From NCBI GenBank assembly GCA_902565895.1, contig CACFGV010000010.1, forward strand, positions 1 through 60,636: a stretch of DNA of 60,636 nt, written 5' to 3'. Of the stretch, positions 38,132-46,900 are shown piece by piece. The stretch comes from K189A clade bacterium. Its GTDB lineage: Bacteria > Pseudomonadota > Gammaproteobacteria > Pseudomonadales > Azotimanducaceae. The number at the start of each line of letters is the position of its first letter. Position 1 is the stretch's first letter. The position numbers were made by a program, and so were the translations under genes. The notes below the pieces were generated by a model, which worked only from the letters and a program-made list of their open reading frames with translations, made no database searches and was not told the origin of the DNA.

Positions 38132-38229
38132 CTACTTATAAAGTTTTTCATCGAAACGATCCTGCGCACCGCCCCATTATGTCGGCAAACTTCTAATACC
38201 AAGTAACCCTTTTGGCTTTGTAGTCATAC

Positions 38230-39624
38230 CTACGCTCTGCCATATTTATCGGCAAGTCGAACAATATCGTCTTCGCCAAGGTAGGATCCGGACTGTATCT
38301 CAATAATTTCTAGCGGTACCTCGCCGGAATTTTCCAGAGAATGAACCACACCTTTTGGTATGTAGGTAGATTGATTTTCGTACAACAGAAATGTCTCAGG
38401 TCCATTTGTCACTCGCGCCGTACCCGCAACAACCACCCAATGCTCTGCTCGGTGATTATGCATTTGGAGGCTAAGTTTTGCTCCGGGCTTAACAGTAATT
38501 CTCTTCACCTGATAACCCGTGCCCTGATCGACGGAGTCATACTTACCCCAGGGCCGATATACCTCTCTGTGATGATCGGCCTCATAACGACCTGAGGCCT
38601 TTAACTTTGTTGCAACTACTTTCGCATCTTGCACTCTTTCTTTATTAGCAACTAGCACTACGTCCTTGGTCGAAATCACAACTACATCTTCGATACCAAT
38701 AAGCGCAACAAATTTATCGTCTGCCCTAACGAGGGACTTTTTGGTATCTAGCAGCATTACGTCGCCCGAGACAGCGTTACCATTGTCATCCTTTTCTGTG
38801 ACGTCCCATAACGAGGACCAAGTACCGATATCATTCCAGCCTGCGTCCATTGGCACCACTACAGAATCATTTGTTTTTTCCATGACCGCATAGTCAATAG
38901 AATCGTCGGGGCATAGTGCAAAGGCCTCGGCGTCTATCCGCATAAAATCGAGGTCTGCAGAGATTCCGGCTATCGCACGCTCACACGCAGCAAAAATATC
39001 AGGTCTGTGCGCCTTCAACTCAGCGAGGACGGTAGTCGCCTTAAATAAGAACATTCCACTATTCCAGTAGTAACTTCCCTCAGCAACATACTGAGCGGCT
39101 GTATCGGCGTCAGGCTTCTCTTTAAAAGAAGAAACTTCATAGGCGTCTGCTATCGACGCACTAGTCTCTATATACCCATAGCCTGTATATGGCTCAGTCG
39201 GCGAAATGCCGAACGTCACCAGCTTGCCAGCCTCTGCGAGCGGCACGGCCTTCATGATAGCCTCGGTAAATGCAGTTTGGTCGCCGATAACATGATCGGC
39301 CGCTAAAATTAATAGCAGGGGGTCATTTTCCCTTTCAGCGAGAGCCGCCAGTGCAATAGCTGGCGCGGTGTTGCGACCCACAGGCTCGAGAATGATTTTT
39401 CCAAGTGCGTCAATCTCACGCAACTGCTCAGCCACGAAAAATCGATGCTCCTCATTACAGATAGTGATTGATCCAGATGTAGGCAAATCAGCTAAGCGCT
39501 CAACAGTCTGCTGGAGCATGGTCTTATCACCCTTTAACGCCAAAAACTGCTTTGGATGGCCAGCTCTGGATAACGGCCACAATCGGGTGCCCGAGCCGCC
39601 GGCCATAATCACCGGTGTTATCAT
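38230..39624 (-). CDS. manC: mannose-1-phosphate guanylyltransferase / mannose-6-phosphate isomerase
   Basis: A 464-residue bifunctional enzyme, normal length for ManC/AlgA. The N-terminal nucleotidyltransferase has [14 protein letters not shown] and PKQFL; FKEKPD and [10 protein letters not shown] are typical. The C-terminal cupin isomerase domain has [12 protein letters not shown] and [15 protein letters not shown]. It supplies GDP-mannose to gmd and fcl. No separate phosphomannomutase gene (manB) is present in the window. Confidence 0.95.
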   Translation of the reverse strand: MITPVIMAGGSGTRLWPLSRAGHPKQFLALKGDKTMLQQTVERLADLPTSGSITICNEEHRFFVAEQLREIDALGKIILEPVGRNTAPAIALAALAERENDPLLLILAADHVIGDQTAFTEAIMKAVPLAEAGKLVTFGISPTEPYTGYGYIETSASIADAYEVSSFKEKPDADTAAQYVAEGSYYWNSGMFLFKATTVLAELKAHRPDIFAACERAIAGISADLDFMRIDAEAFALCPDDSIDYAVMEKTNDSVVVPMDAGWNDIGTWSSLWDVTEKDDNGNAVSGDVMLLDTKKSLVRADDKFVALIGIEDVVVISTKDVVLVANKERVQDAKVVATKLKASGRYEADHHREVYRPWGKYDSVDQGTGYQVKRITVKPGAKLSLQMHNHRAEHWVVVAGTARVTNGPETFLLYENQSTYIPKGVVHSLENSGEVPLEIIEIQSGSYLGEDDIVRLADKYGRA

Positions 39625-39744
39625 AAAACTCTCCTGCGCTCATCAATGCGGAACGCCATTGTTAATACCTTGTGGTGTGTATTTGGCCTAATCACGACCA
39701 AACAAATCTCGTGTAAATACTTTTTCAGCCGTGTCACTCAAGTC

Positions 39745-40831
39745 TTAATGTATTCGATTGGAAATAATGACATCCGAAAGGCCCTTAAACTCGTCCAAAG
39801 ACCTCAATGCTTTAGAGTTAAAGTATGTGTCGGCCGCATAAGTTGGCTCATAGATCACTACTTCGATGCCCTTCGCTTTGAGGCGCTTCATAATCCCTTG
39901 AATTGCATTGGCCCTGAAGTTATCGGATCCTTGCTTCATCACGAGCCGATAAATGCCAAGCACTCGTGGGCGCATCCCAATTATCGTATCGGCAATGAAA
40001 TCTTTTCTGGTCGAGTTTGATGATAAGGTGGCTTGGATCGAGTTTTGGGGCACACTTTTATAGTTAGCAAGGAGCTGATTGGTATCCTTGGGCAAGCAGT
40101 AACCACCACAAGCAAATGACGGGTTGTTGTAGCCGTCACCGATTCGATCATCTAAACAAACGCTATCGATAGTTTTCGCTGTATCCAATCCCGCGGCTAT
40201 GGCGTACGAGTCAAGCGCATTAAAGAACGAAACACGCATTGCAAGGTATGTATTAGCAAACAGCTTCATCGCCTCTGCCTCCGTGGACGGCATAAACAAC
40301 GTTTTCACATCTGTTTTTTCGGCCGCGTCCAGCAACAACTTCGCAAACCCGGCACCCGATTCCTCTAAGCAACCTATGATTATTCGGGACGGATGCAAGT
40401 TGTCGTTTAGCGCTTGGCCCCCTCGAAGAAATTCTGGCGAAAAGACAATCCTGTCGATGCTGTATACCCCTTGAAGCCCCTGAGTATGTCCCACGGGGAC
40501 CGTCGACTTGATGACCACCAGGGCGTCCCCGGCCAACAGCGTCGCCAGCATAACGACAGGTGTTGTAGTTGGTGGGAGCAGCTACGACCACAAAATCAGC
40601 ACCTAGGTACGCCTCGTCAACGTCTAACGTGGCGAACAAACTCTTCTCTCTGTTTCTTAGGAAAGCCTCGATGTCAGCAACAGCAACCGTCGACTCTCGG
40701 CCGTTCACCTGATCAATGCGCTCCGAATCTATATCGAGTACCGTAACCTCGTTGTGCTGAGCCAATAAAACGGGCAGAGACATACCCACGTAACCCGACC
40801 CAACGACCGCGACCTTTAATTTTACAGGCAC
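39745..40831 (-). pseudogene. ugd: UDP-glucose 6-dehydrogenase, disrupted by a deletion and frameshift
   Basis: Two overlapping frames together make one Ugd. The first (from 40831) has the NAD loop VVGSGYVGMSLPVLLAQ and reads properly to [11 protein letters not shown]. The second (ATG at 40551) continues with [34 protein letters not shown] and [20 protein letters not shown] to the normal end. At the join near 40552-40565 about a dozen residues expected in Ugd are missing and the frame changes. The C-terminal part keeps the catalytic Cys (GGYCLPKD). As it stands no full enzyme can be made unless the break is a sequencing error. Confidence 0.8.
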
Positions 40832-40876
40832 GGGTTACCACGTTACATATCCCCTGAGATTTGATAAGCGCCCTCA

Positions 40877-41254
40877 TCACAAGTTATCCCCTGTACCCGA
40901 CTTATCGGAACCCACCTCGCCCTTCAGGGACTCAATCTCTTGTCTCAACGCCTCGTACTCCCCGAGCTTTCGATCCAGAAACGCGGTCGCGAGCGACGCC
41001 TTTTCGACGACCCCTTGCGGGGTTAATACATACAAGTAAGCTCCCTTGTTGCCTGACTTACGAAAGCTATCGGCCTTCACAAAGCCCCGCTCAACTAGTG
41101 CTTTAAGGGCGGAGTTAACGCCGCCCAGCTGGGCAGCGAGTTGACGCTGGCTCAACTCTGGGTTGGCCTCAAGGGCACGCAGCACCCGGAGCCTGAGCTC
41201 GTCCCGAATTCTAGTATTTACGGCTAAATCGCTATTTTGAAATAAGTCGTTCAC
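40877..41254 (-). CDS. MarR-family EPS-associated transcriptional regulator, copy 1
   Basis: A 125-residue winged-helix protein of the EPS-associated MarR group: LRLRVLRALEANPELSQRQL, LKALVERGFVKADSFRKS, AYLYVLTPQGVVEKASLATAFL and a C-terminal coiled segment EYEALRQEIESL. Compared with copy 2 at 46.4 kb, four residues are missing in the turn of the HTH (QLG-GVN instead of ELGISLGGVN), so its DNA binding may be altered. A palindromic site lies 24 bases upstream. It is located between wzz and the ugd pseudogene in the same direction. Confidence 0.82.
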   Translation of the reverse strand: MNDLFQNSDLAVNTRIRDELRLRVLRALEANPELSQRQLAAQLGGVNSALKALVERGFVKADSFRKSGNKGAYLYVLTPQGVVEKASLATAFLDRKLGEYEALRQEIESLKGEVGSDKSGTGDNL

Positions 41255-41277
41255 ACCATCAACACTATCAAAAAACA

Positions 41278-41296
41278 GCGTTCAGCGTCTGAACGC
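41278..41296. promoter_or_regulatory. palindromic operator candidate upstream of EPS MarR copy 1
   Basis: The sequence GCGTTCAG-CGT-CTGAACGC is a perfect 8-bp inverted repeat with a 3-base centre. It lies 24 bases before the regulator start. The same CGTTCA-N5-TGAACG core occurs upstream of copy 2, which supports a shared operator. Confidence 0.6.
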
Positions 41297-41397
41297 GTTA
41301 TGGTTTATTAATGGATCAATTAAGAAAAGCCGCAAAGGTGACAGGGACCTCGCGCACCCGATCATGCTATTTCAAGCCAGGCGTCAAAAACCTTGAA

Positions 41398-42342
41398 TTA
41401 GGCCTCTGGCTCTGTTCGTGCATAATGTCGGATCAGGACAACGACTACGCCCAACATCCCACCCAAAAGCGTGCCCAACACACAGGTCAATGCGCGGCTG
41501 GGTTTACTTTTTTGTTCGGGCACAACCGCAGGATCGATAGTCTTAAAAACGTACTCGGGCCTCACTTCGGCCAACATCATGGTCTCGGTCTGTGACTGGA
41601 TGAGCTCAAAGAACATGGCCTGAAGGTCGGCCAATGACGTGTTAGCGGCTTGCTGCTTTAAGTACTCGATCGACTTCTCGGCCTCGCCCACGTCTTGAGC
41701 CCTTACGGCAGCATTCACATCCTCAACCAGCCAGTTGACCCACTGCGCGGCAACGATAGGTGACTGGTGTTCAATACTCACCAATACATATCCCGTTTGC
41801 TTGTCTTGTGACACACCCAGAATAGCGGAAAAAGCTTTGTGAGCTTGTTGGGCTGAGGGCTCGGGAGACTTAGGAGGCTCAATATCGCGGACCCATGTTT
41901 TAGATGCGGCGTCATAAGACTCTGGATCAAAAATGATTTTGCCCGACCCTATGTCCCATGTCTCAACGGCCATGAGCTCGGGGAGTATGTCGCGCCGCTC
42001 GACAAAGTCACCGATGAAAGCGCGCGACTTCATGAGCTGTATGCCAAGTTGTGCGCGGGATCCCTCTTCACTACCTGGGAGCGACACCCCTGCCAAACTA
42101 GCGAGGCCACCGTATTGTTGCATAAGACCTGATAGTCCACCGCCGGAACTTTCAGCAGGAGCAAGCAGCGCACTTGCGGTGTATATATTGGGCTGCGACA
42201 GCGCTACGATTACCGAGATGATGGCCGCAATGCCCGCGATGGCACTTATCATGATCTTCCCATCCCAAAGAATTGCAAATAGCTCTTTGAGATCGATCTC
42301 GTCGTTCATAACAATTTCGGTATTTTGGCTGACATCACTCAT
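41398..42342 (-). CDS. Wzz-family chain-length determinant
   Basis: A 314-residue inner-membrane protein. The first membrane segment is near residues 31-52 (MISAIAGIAAIISVIVAL), a periplasmic coiled region follows, and the second segment is near 285-305 (CVLGTLLGGMLGVVVVLI), preceded by a Pro-rich EQKSKPSRA. It lacks a cytoplasmic tyrosine kinase domain, so it is Wzz-like and not a full Wzc. It sets polymer length together with Wzy. It follows the SLBB export gene. Confidence 0.87.
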   Translation of the reverse strand: MSDVSQNTEIVMNDEIDLKELFAILWDGKIMISAIAGIAAIISVIVALSQPNIYTASALLAPAESSGGGLSGLMQQYGGLASLAGVSLPGSEEGSRAQLGIQLMKSRAFIGDFVERRDILPELMAVETWDIGSGKIIFDPESYDAASKTWVRDIEPPKSPEPSAQQAHKAFSAILGVSQDKQTGYVLVSIEHQSPIVAAQWVNWLVEDVNAAVRAQDVGEAEKSIEYLKQQAANTSLADLQAMFFELIQSQTETMMLAEVRPEYVFKTIDPAVVPEQKSKPSRALTCVLGTLLGGMLGVVVVLIRHYARTEPEA

Positions 42343-42478
42343 TGCTATTCTCGTTTAGATATTATGCGCAGGCACAATGCTTTCGATCAGCTCCATACGA
42401 TTAAATTGTCCGAAGAAGATTTCCAGCATTGATAGAGCGCCGCCGGCAAGCTCATTTTTGGGTTAATACTGCGTCCAA

Positions 42479-44998
42479 CTATTGCTTCGTAATACTCAGG
42501 AACGCGGCGATGCTTGTGAGGCTTTGAAATACCACACTCGTGATCGCATTCACTCGAGCCAATGGTGGGTCATAATCAAGATTTGTGGGTACAACAATCG
42601 CATCTCCTGCCTCAATGCTGTTCATCACGCCAGCGTCAAACCTTATTAGGTTTTTTAACGCGCTCGAACGATAAAAGCGTACTGAGCCATCTGCTTTGAG
42701 CAAATAAATATTTTTCTTAAGCGCGTAGTTCGTTGCTCCACCAGCAATTCCGAGGTATTCGTCTAAAGTCAAGCCCTCTTCGAATCTGAATGTTCCTGGT
42801 TCATAGACTTCCCCAACCACTGCGATCGTGTTAGTGAATTTCGGAACGAACAAAGTGTCACCATCATCTACTAGGGCATCGGCGGCTTCGTCTCCATCGA
42901 CAATGCCTCTTAGGTCGATAACAACTCTACCTAAAAGTTCCTCGTCAATGATATTCTCAATCGCGACGTCCGAACTGCCTTCCGTAAGTTCACCTGCAGA
43001 TTTCCGGCTTGCAACTTGGCGACTGACGCTTGCAGATATTTTCTTAAGTTGTTGAGTTTGCGATTCTCTCGCTGCGGCTGAGAAGTATTGAGCACCGCTT
43101 AAAAAAGCCTCGTTCGTGAACCCTCCTGCACGCTTAATTAGACTGGAGATGCTTTCCCCCTCGAAAACAGTGTAGGTTCCAGGAAAGACAAATTCGCCAC
43201 TAAGTTCAACGGTATCTTCAGTGGTCCAATTCGGAATGGTATTGATTCGAACCGTGTCTCGACCGACAACGTTAAACGCCGAGCCGTTTTCCTCCGCCAA
43301 GTTAACATTCAATATCTCTATTTCGGCCTCCTGAGCCTGGTTGAGAACGATTCTTCGAATCTCAACTCGTTCGAGATGGGCCGCGTCTGTATATCCCCCA
43401 GCCAAGGCAACAACACTAGCTATTGAGCCATCGCCAATGATCGGATAAGCGCCAGGCTCCCTAACAGCACCGGTAAGCATTACGATTTGCGCGCGTTTAC
43501 CAAACCGAGTTTGTCGTTCTAGTTGCTCGACAATCGGGTCGATCAAAGTTCTTCTGAGACTCCCTTCTAACAGCGTTTCATCTGCCGTGGGATTTGGCAA
43601 CACCACGATACGATCGAAAGGCCTAAGTTCAATATTATCTTTAGATGAAGGATTGAGAACCGCACTAGAAATAGAAAACGCCATAACCTCTATGTCGGTG
43701 ATCTGGTTCTTTCTCCGAACGATCAGAGAAAGATTGCGATCTGCAGTTCTCTTGAGGTCTGCTTCAAGATCATTAAAAACATCGCCAACTCTCAGGCCCT
43801 CCGACCAGCCGACGACACCCGAAAGCTCTGTTTCTCCTTGCACTAAAATAGGATTCGACGAGCGCACTGATTTGTTCGGAACAAACAGCGAATCGCCATC
43901 AACCAACAGCGTGTCAAGGCTTTCGAAAGAGGCTAGGTTCATATTTTTAATCACTGAGAGGGGCACGCCCGGCTCATAGCGCTGTAGCAAAGCCTGTCGT
44001 AGATTTGCCGTTGCGAGGGCTCCTCCAGCCATGCTTAAAAGATCCTGCAACGTGTTTTGTGACTTAAATTCGTAGATTGCTGGTCTGAGTACTGAACCAG
44101 ACACTGACGCCTGGGGACCGACAGGGGGTACAAACACAACATCACCACTCTGCAGACGGACGTCATCTGAGTTGTCACCGAACAGCAACAGGTCATAGAT
44201 GTCGAAAGACTCTACGGTTTCACCCTGTCTTTTGAGCTGAATGGAACGGAAAGACCCAACGTTGGATATCCCACCAGCGACATAAACCGCCTGTGAAAGC
44301 GTGGACAGTGCAGACACTGAGTAGTTGCCGGGTTTTTTCACCTCGCCAGCGATGAACACATTGATACTTCGCAGCGAGCCCATTGAAAGTATGGCCTCAG
44401 AACCGATCAACTGTTCGCTTACGCGTTTTTCGATGAGCGTTTTTGCTTCAGGAAACGATAGTCCGCTCAAGAACACTCGGCCTAACTTAGGCAATGTAAC
44501 AGATCCGTCTCGCTCAATGAGTAATGAAAATTCTCCTTGTTCCTTCCCAATGAGCATTGCTCGGAGTTCATCGCCAACACCTAAACGATACCCTTCTGGC
44601 ACCGGGATATTATCCACCGGTGCAAAGGTGCTCACTTCCGAGTCGAAAAGGTTTGAGCCAAACCGTTGCAGTTCCTCTTCAGCGCCCTCGGCAAGAGATT
44701 CTTCGCGAATATCTCCGTCGTCTATTTCGTCTAACGCTACCTGCTCTAACGGTTCGCCCGGAGCGCCTAACGCTGGTCGCTCACTGAAATCATCGTCACT
44801 TCCAGCAAAGCCAAGTATCTCATCAAGGTTAAAACCATATTGACTAGCCAACGCCCGCTGTTGAGGCGGAGACATCGACTTGAGCTGCGCCAGTACTTCT
44901 GGCGGAACAGATGGAACTGCCCCTTGCACCGAAGGCACAGTAGCTAAAAGCCCTATGGCCGCAACAAGCAAACTGGTAAGCATTCTTGTATGACGCAC
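42479..44998 (-). CDS. large SLBB-domain polysaccharide export protein
   Basis: An 839-residue exported protein with a signal peptide (residues 1 to about 26, ending SVQGA). A Wza-type export domain appears as IPVPEGYRLGVGDELRAMLIG with SLLIERDGSVTLPKLGRVFL. Several SLBB repeats follow, for example VFIAGEVKKPGNYSVSALST, VMLTGAVREPGAYPI, ELSGEFVFPGTYTVFEGES and AVVGEVYEPGTFRFEEGLTL. It is more than twice the length of E. coli Wza (about 380 residues) and shows no lipobox Cys. It likely forms or extends the outer-membrane/periplasmic export channel with Wzz. Confidence 0.87.
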   Translation of the reverse strand: MRHTRMLTSLLVAAIGLLATVPSVQGAVPSVPPEVLAQLKSMSPPQQRALASQYGFNLDEILGFAGSDDDFSERPALGAPGEPLEQVALDEIDDGDIREESLAEGAEEELQRFGSNLFDSEVSTFAPVDNIPVPEGYRLGVGDELRAMLIGKEQGEFSLLIERDGSVTLPKLGRVFLSGLSFPEAKTLIEKRVSEQLIGSEAILSMGSLRSINVFIAGEVKKPGNYSVSALSTLSQAVYVAGGISNVGSFRSIQLKRQGETVESFDIYDLLLFGDNSDDVRLQSGDVVFVPPVGPQASVSGSVLRPAIYEFKSQNTLQDLLSMAGGALATANLRQALLQRYEPGVPLSVIKNMNLASFESLDTLLVDGDSLFVPNKSVRSSNPILVQGETELSGVVGWSEGLRVGDVFNDLEADLKRTADRNLSLIVRRKNQITDIEVMAFSISSAVLNPSSKDNIELRPFDRIVVLPNPTADETLLEGSLRRTLIDPIVEQLERQTRFGKRAQIVMLTGAVREPGAYPIIGDGSIASVVALAGGYTDAAHLERVEIRRIVLNQAQEAEIEILNVNLAEENGSAFNVVGRDTVRINTIPNWTTEDTVELSGEFVFPGTYTVFEGESISSLIKRAGGFTNEAFLSGAQYFSAAARESQTQQLKKISASVSRQVASRKSAGELTEGSSDVAIENIIDEELLGRVVIDLRGIVDGDEAADALVDDGDTLFVPKFTNTIAVVGEVYEPGTFRFEEGLTLDEYLGIAGGATNYALKKNIYLLKADGSVRFYRSSALKNLIRFDAGVMNSIEAGDAIVVPTNLDYDPPLARVNAITSVVFQSLTSIAAFLSITKQ

Positions 44999-45062
44999 TA
45001 AAGACCCTTTTTAGGCTTGAAGTGGATACCCAAATCGTTTTCATTCATGGGAGTAAAGATGC

Positions 45063-46277
45063 TTACAGCCCCAGTACCAACTTCGACATTATGTTGCGCT
45101 GGATCTCATTAGAACCTGCGTAGATGCTCACTTTTCGCGTATTAAAGTATTCCTGAGCAGTACCGTTAGCGAAATCTGGGCCCACTGCCTGAAAATTATC
45201 GCCCGCGGCTGGGGTGGATTGATCCAAGGGTGCGGCGTAGTTGCCAGCGATATCCATAGCAAGCTCGGTTACCGCTTGTTGCAACTCCGTGCCACGAGTC
45301 TTCAGCATAGAGCTTTCTGGCCCTACGTTTTGTCCAGCAGCCAGCGCTCCTAGTATTCTAAGTTCCGTGTACTCCATCGCGGCAATTTGCACTTCGGTAT
45401 CGTTAAACTGGCGCCGAAATTCTGAGCTTTCAGAGTATGGTTGACCAGAGCCATCAACGCTTGCTTTCGCTGCTTCTCGTAGGTGGTTCATAGCACCCTT
45501 TAATGCGGGGGAATAGGCGTTGCCACGTTCGAACTCAAGAAGGTATTTTGCGCAGGTCCAGCCCTTGCCCTGCTCTCCAACCAGGTTCTCTTTCGGGACT
45601 TTTACGTCCTCGAAGTACACCATGTTAATTTCCTGGTAGCCCTCTGCTGGGGTATCTAATGTGACGATAGGTTTAACGCTGATCCCCGGCGTATTCATAT
45701 CGATCAAAATAAAGCTGATACCTAACTGGCGAATATCTTCATTGCTGGTTCTTACTAAACAAAACATCCAATCTGCGTATTGAGCCATAGTGGTCCAGGT
45801 TTTTACCCCGTTGACCACATAGTGATCGCCCATGTCTTCCGCTTTGGTTTTGAGCGACGCCAAATCCGACCCCGATCCTGGCTCTGAATAGCCCTGGCAG
45901 AACCAAATATCGGAATTTAAAATCTTGGGTAGGAAATTCGCTTTTTGATCGTCTGTGCCGAATTTCATAATGACCGGCGCCACCATGGTTATCCCAAAGG
46001 GAACAACGCCAGGAGCCCCTACACGAGCACGTTCGAGATCAAAAATATAGTTCTGAGTTGGTGTAAACGCTGCACCGCCATGTTCCTTCGGCCAATTTGT
46101 TGCCGCCCAACCTTTCTCGGCCAATCGTTTTTGCCAACTCACTAGGTCTTCTTTAGACAGTTTCCCTAGAGCACTGCGTGCCTGCTTGTCACGCATCTCC
46201 TGTGGCCAGGCTTGCGACAGCCAGTCTTGTACTTCTTGTTGAAAAGCTTGGTCTTGTTCGGAAAACGTTAAATCCAT
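45063..46277 (-). CDS. acyl-CoA dehydrogenase
   Basis: A 404-residue flavoenzyme with CQGYSEPGSGSDLASLKTKA and YVVNGVKTWTTMAQYADW, the FAD and substrate region of the family, and the C-terminal YFNTRKVSIYAGSNEIQRNI. Electrons would go to ETF, encoded at 2-4 kb. It sits between an EPS regulator and the SLBB export gene in the same direction, an unusual place for fatty-acid catabolism. Whether it acts on a lipid or acyl group of the polymer or is an unrelated insertion cannot be told. Confidence 0.88.
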   Translation of the reverse strand: MDLTFSEQDQAFQQEVQDWLSQAWPQEMRDKQARSALGKLSKEDLVSWQKRLAEKGWAATNWPKEHGGAAFTPTQNYIFDLERARVGAPGVVPFGITMVAPVIMKFGTDDQKANFLPKILNSDIWFCQGYSEPGSGSDLASLKTKAEDMGDHYVVNGVKTWTTMAQYADWMFCLVRTSNEDIRQLGISFILIDMNTPGISVKPIVTLDTPAEGYQEINMVYFEDVKVPKENLVGEQGKGWTCAKYLLEFERGNAYSPALKGAMNHLREAAKASVDGSGQPYSESSEFRRQFNDTEVQIAAMEYTELRILGALAAGQNVGPESSMLKTRGTELQQAVTELAMDIAGNYAAPLDQSTPAAGDNFQAVGPDFANGTAQEYFNTRKVSIYAGSNEIQRNIMSKLVLGL

Positions 46278-46398
46278 ATCAAAGATCTCTCAAATTTGTG
46301 TGTAACGGCCGGGATAGGTATCGTTGTCATCTGGAATGGCGAAAGTATAAAGATTCCAGTGCTGCTCTTGAAGTAGCCGACAGAAGAAAAGAGACCCT

Positions 46399-46749
46399 TT
46401 AGTCATTGATAGATATAGCTGCTTGGGGCTTGTCCGCCAGTTCAACTTCTAGTCGCGCAATCTCTTGCTGCAGAGCCCCGTATTCCCCACGTTTTTTCGC
46501 CAAAAAGCTTGCGGTGATATTTGTTTTTTCTCTGATGCCGCGTGGCGTGAGGAGGTAGAGGTAGCCTAGCTTATGGTCGGATTTGGCAAAGTTTCCCACC
46601 TTGATCCAGCCGATTTCCACCAAAGCTTTTAGGCAATAATTTACGCCGCCCAGGCTTATCCCCAATTCATAAGCTATTTGCCTCTGACTCATGGAAGGGT
46701 TCGACTCAATCAGCCGCAATATTTCTAAGCGTAACTCGTCGTTATCCAA
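46399..46749 (-). CDS. MarR-family EPS-associated transcriptional regulator, copy 2
   Basis: A 116-residue winged-helix protein, clearly the same family as copy 1: LRLEILRLIESNPSMSQRQI, ELGISLGGVNYCLKALVE, GYLYLLTPRGIREKTNITAS and a coiled C-terminus EYGALQQEIARLEVEL. The start is a TTG (MDNDELRLEI). Its upstream region contains an ops-like element at 46779-46790 and a palindrome at 46802-46818. It is probably the first gene of the long downstream polysaccharide operon and its regulator. Confidence 0.85.
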   Translation of the reverse strand: MDNDELRLEILRLIESNPSMSQRQIAYELGISLGGVNYCLKALVEIGWIKVGNFAKSDHKLGYLYLLTPRGIREKTNITASFLAKKRGEYGALQQEIARLEVELADKPQAAISIND

Positions 46750-46778
46750 ACTATTTGCGTCCTAGAAAAAGCTTCGGG

Positions 46779-46790
46779 CAGGCTACCGCA
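46779..46790 (-). promoter_or_regulatory. ops-like element (RfaH recruitment site) in the leader of EPS MarR copy 2
   Basis: The minus strand reads TGCGGTAGCCTG. The ops consensus of E. coli is GGCGGTAGNNTN, so it matches at GCGGTAG and the later T. It lies between the palindromic site and the TTG start of the regulator, in a transcribed leader position, and rfaH is the neighbouring gene. The match is by eye. Confidence 0.55.
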
Positions 46791-46801
46791 CGGAATTATT
46801 C

Positions 46802-46818
46802 CGTTCACGGCGTGAACG
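46802..46818. promoter_or_regulatory. palindromic operator candidate upstream of EPS MarR copy 2
   Basis: CGTTCACGGCGTGAACG is a 17-bp palindrome except for its central base. It lies 53 bases before the regulator start and shares the CGTTCA-N5-TGAACG core with the site at 41278-41296. A second, overlapping palindrome, CGGAATTATTCCG, lies at 46791-46803. Confidence 0.6.
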
Positions 46819-46900
46819 ATAACAAATTTTCATGATTGCCCCAAGGCAAATAGGGACCAACCCAAGAAAATGGCGCAAACGGAATAACGGAATTATGTGC

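Noticed and set aside
39745-40551. Second half of ugd as an independent gene
   Set aside because: It lacks the NAD-binding N-terminus, which is present in the overlapping upstream frame; the two are one broken gene.
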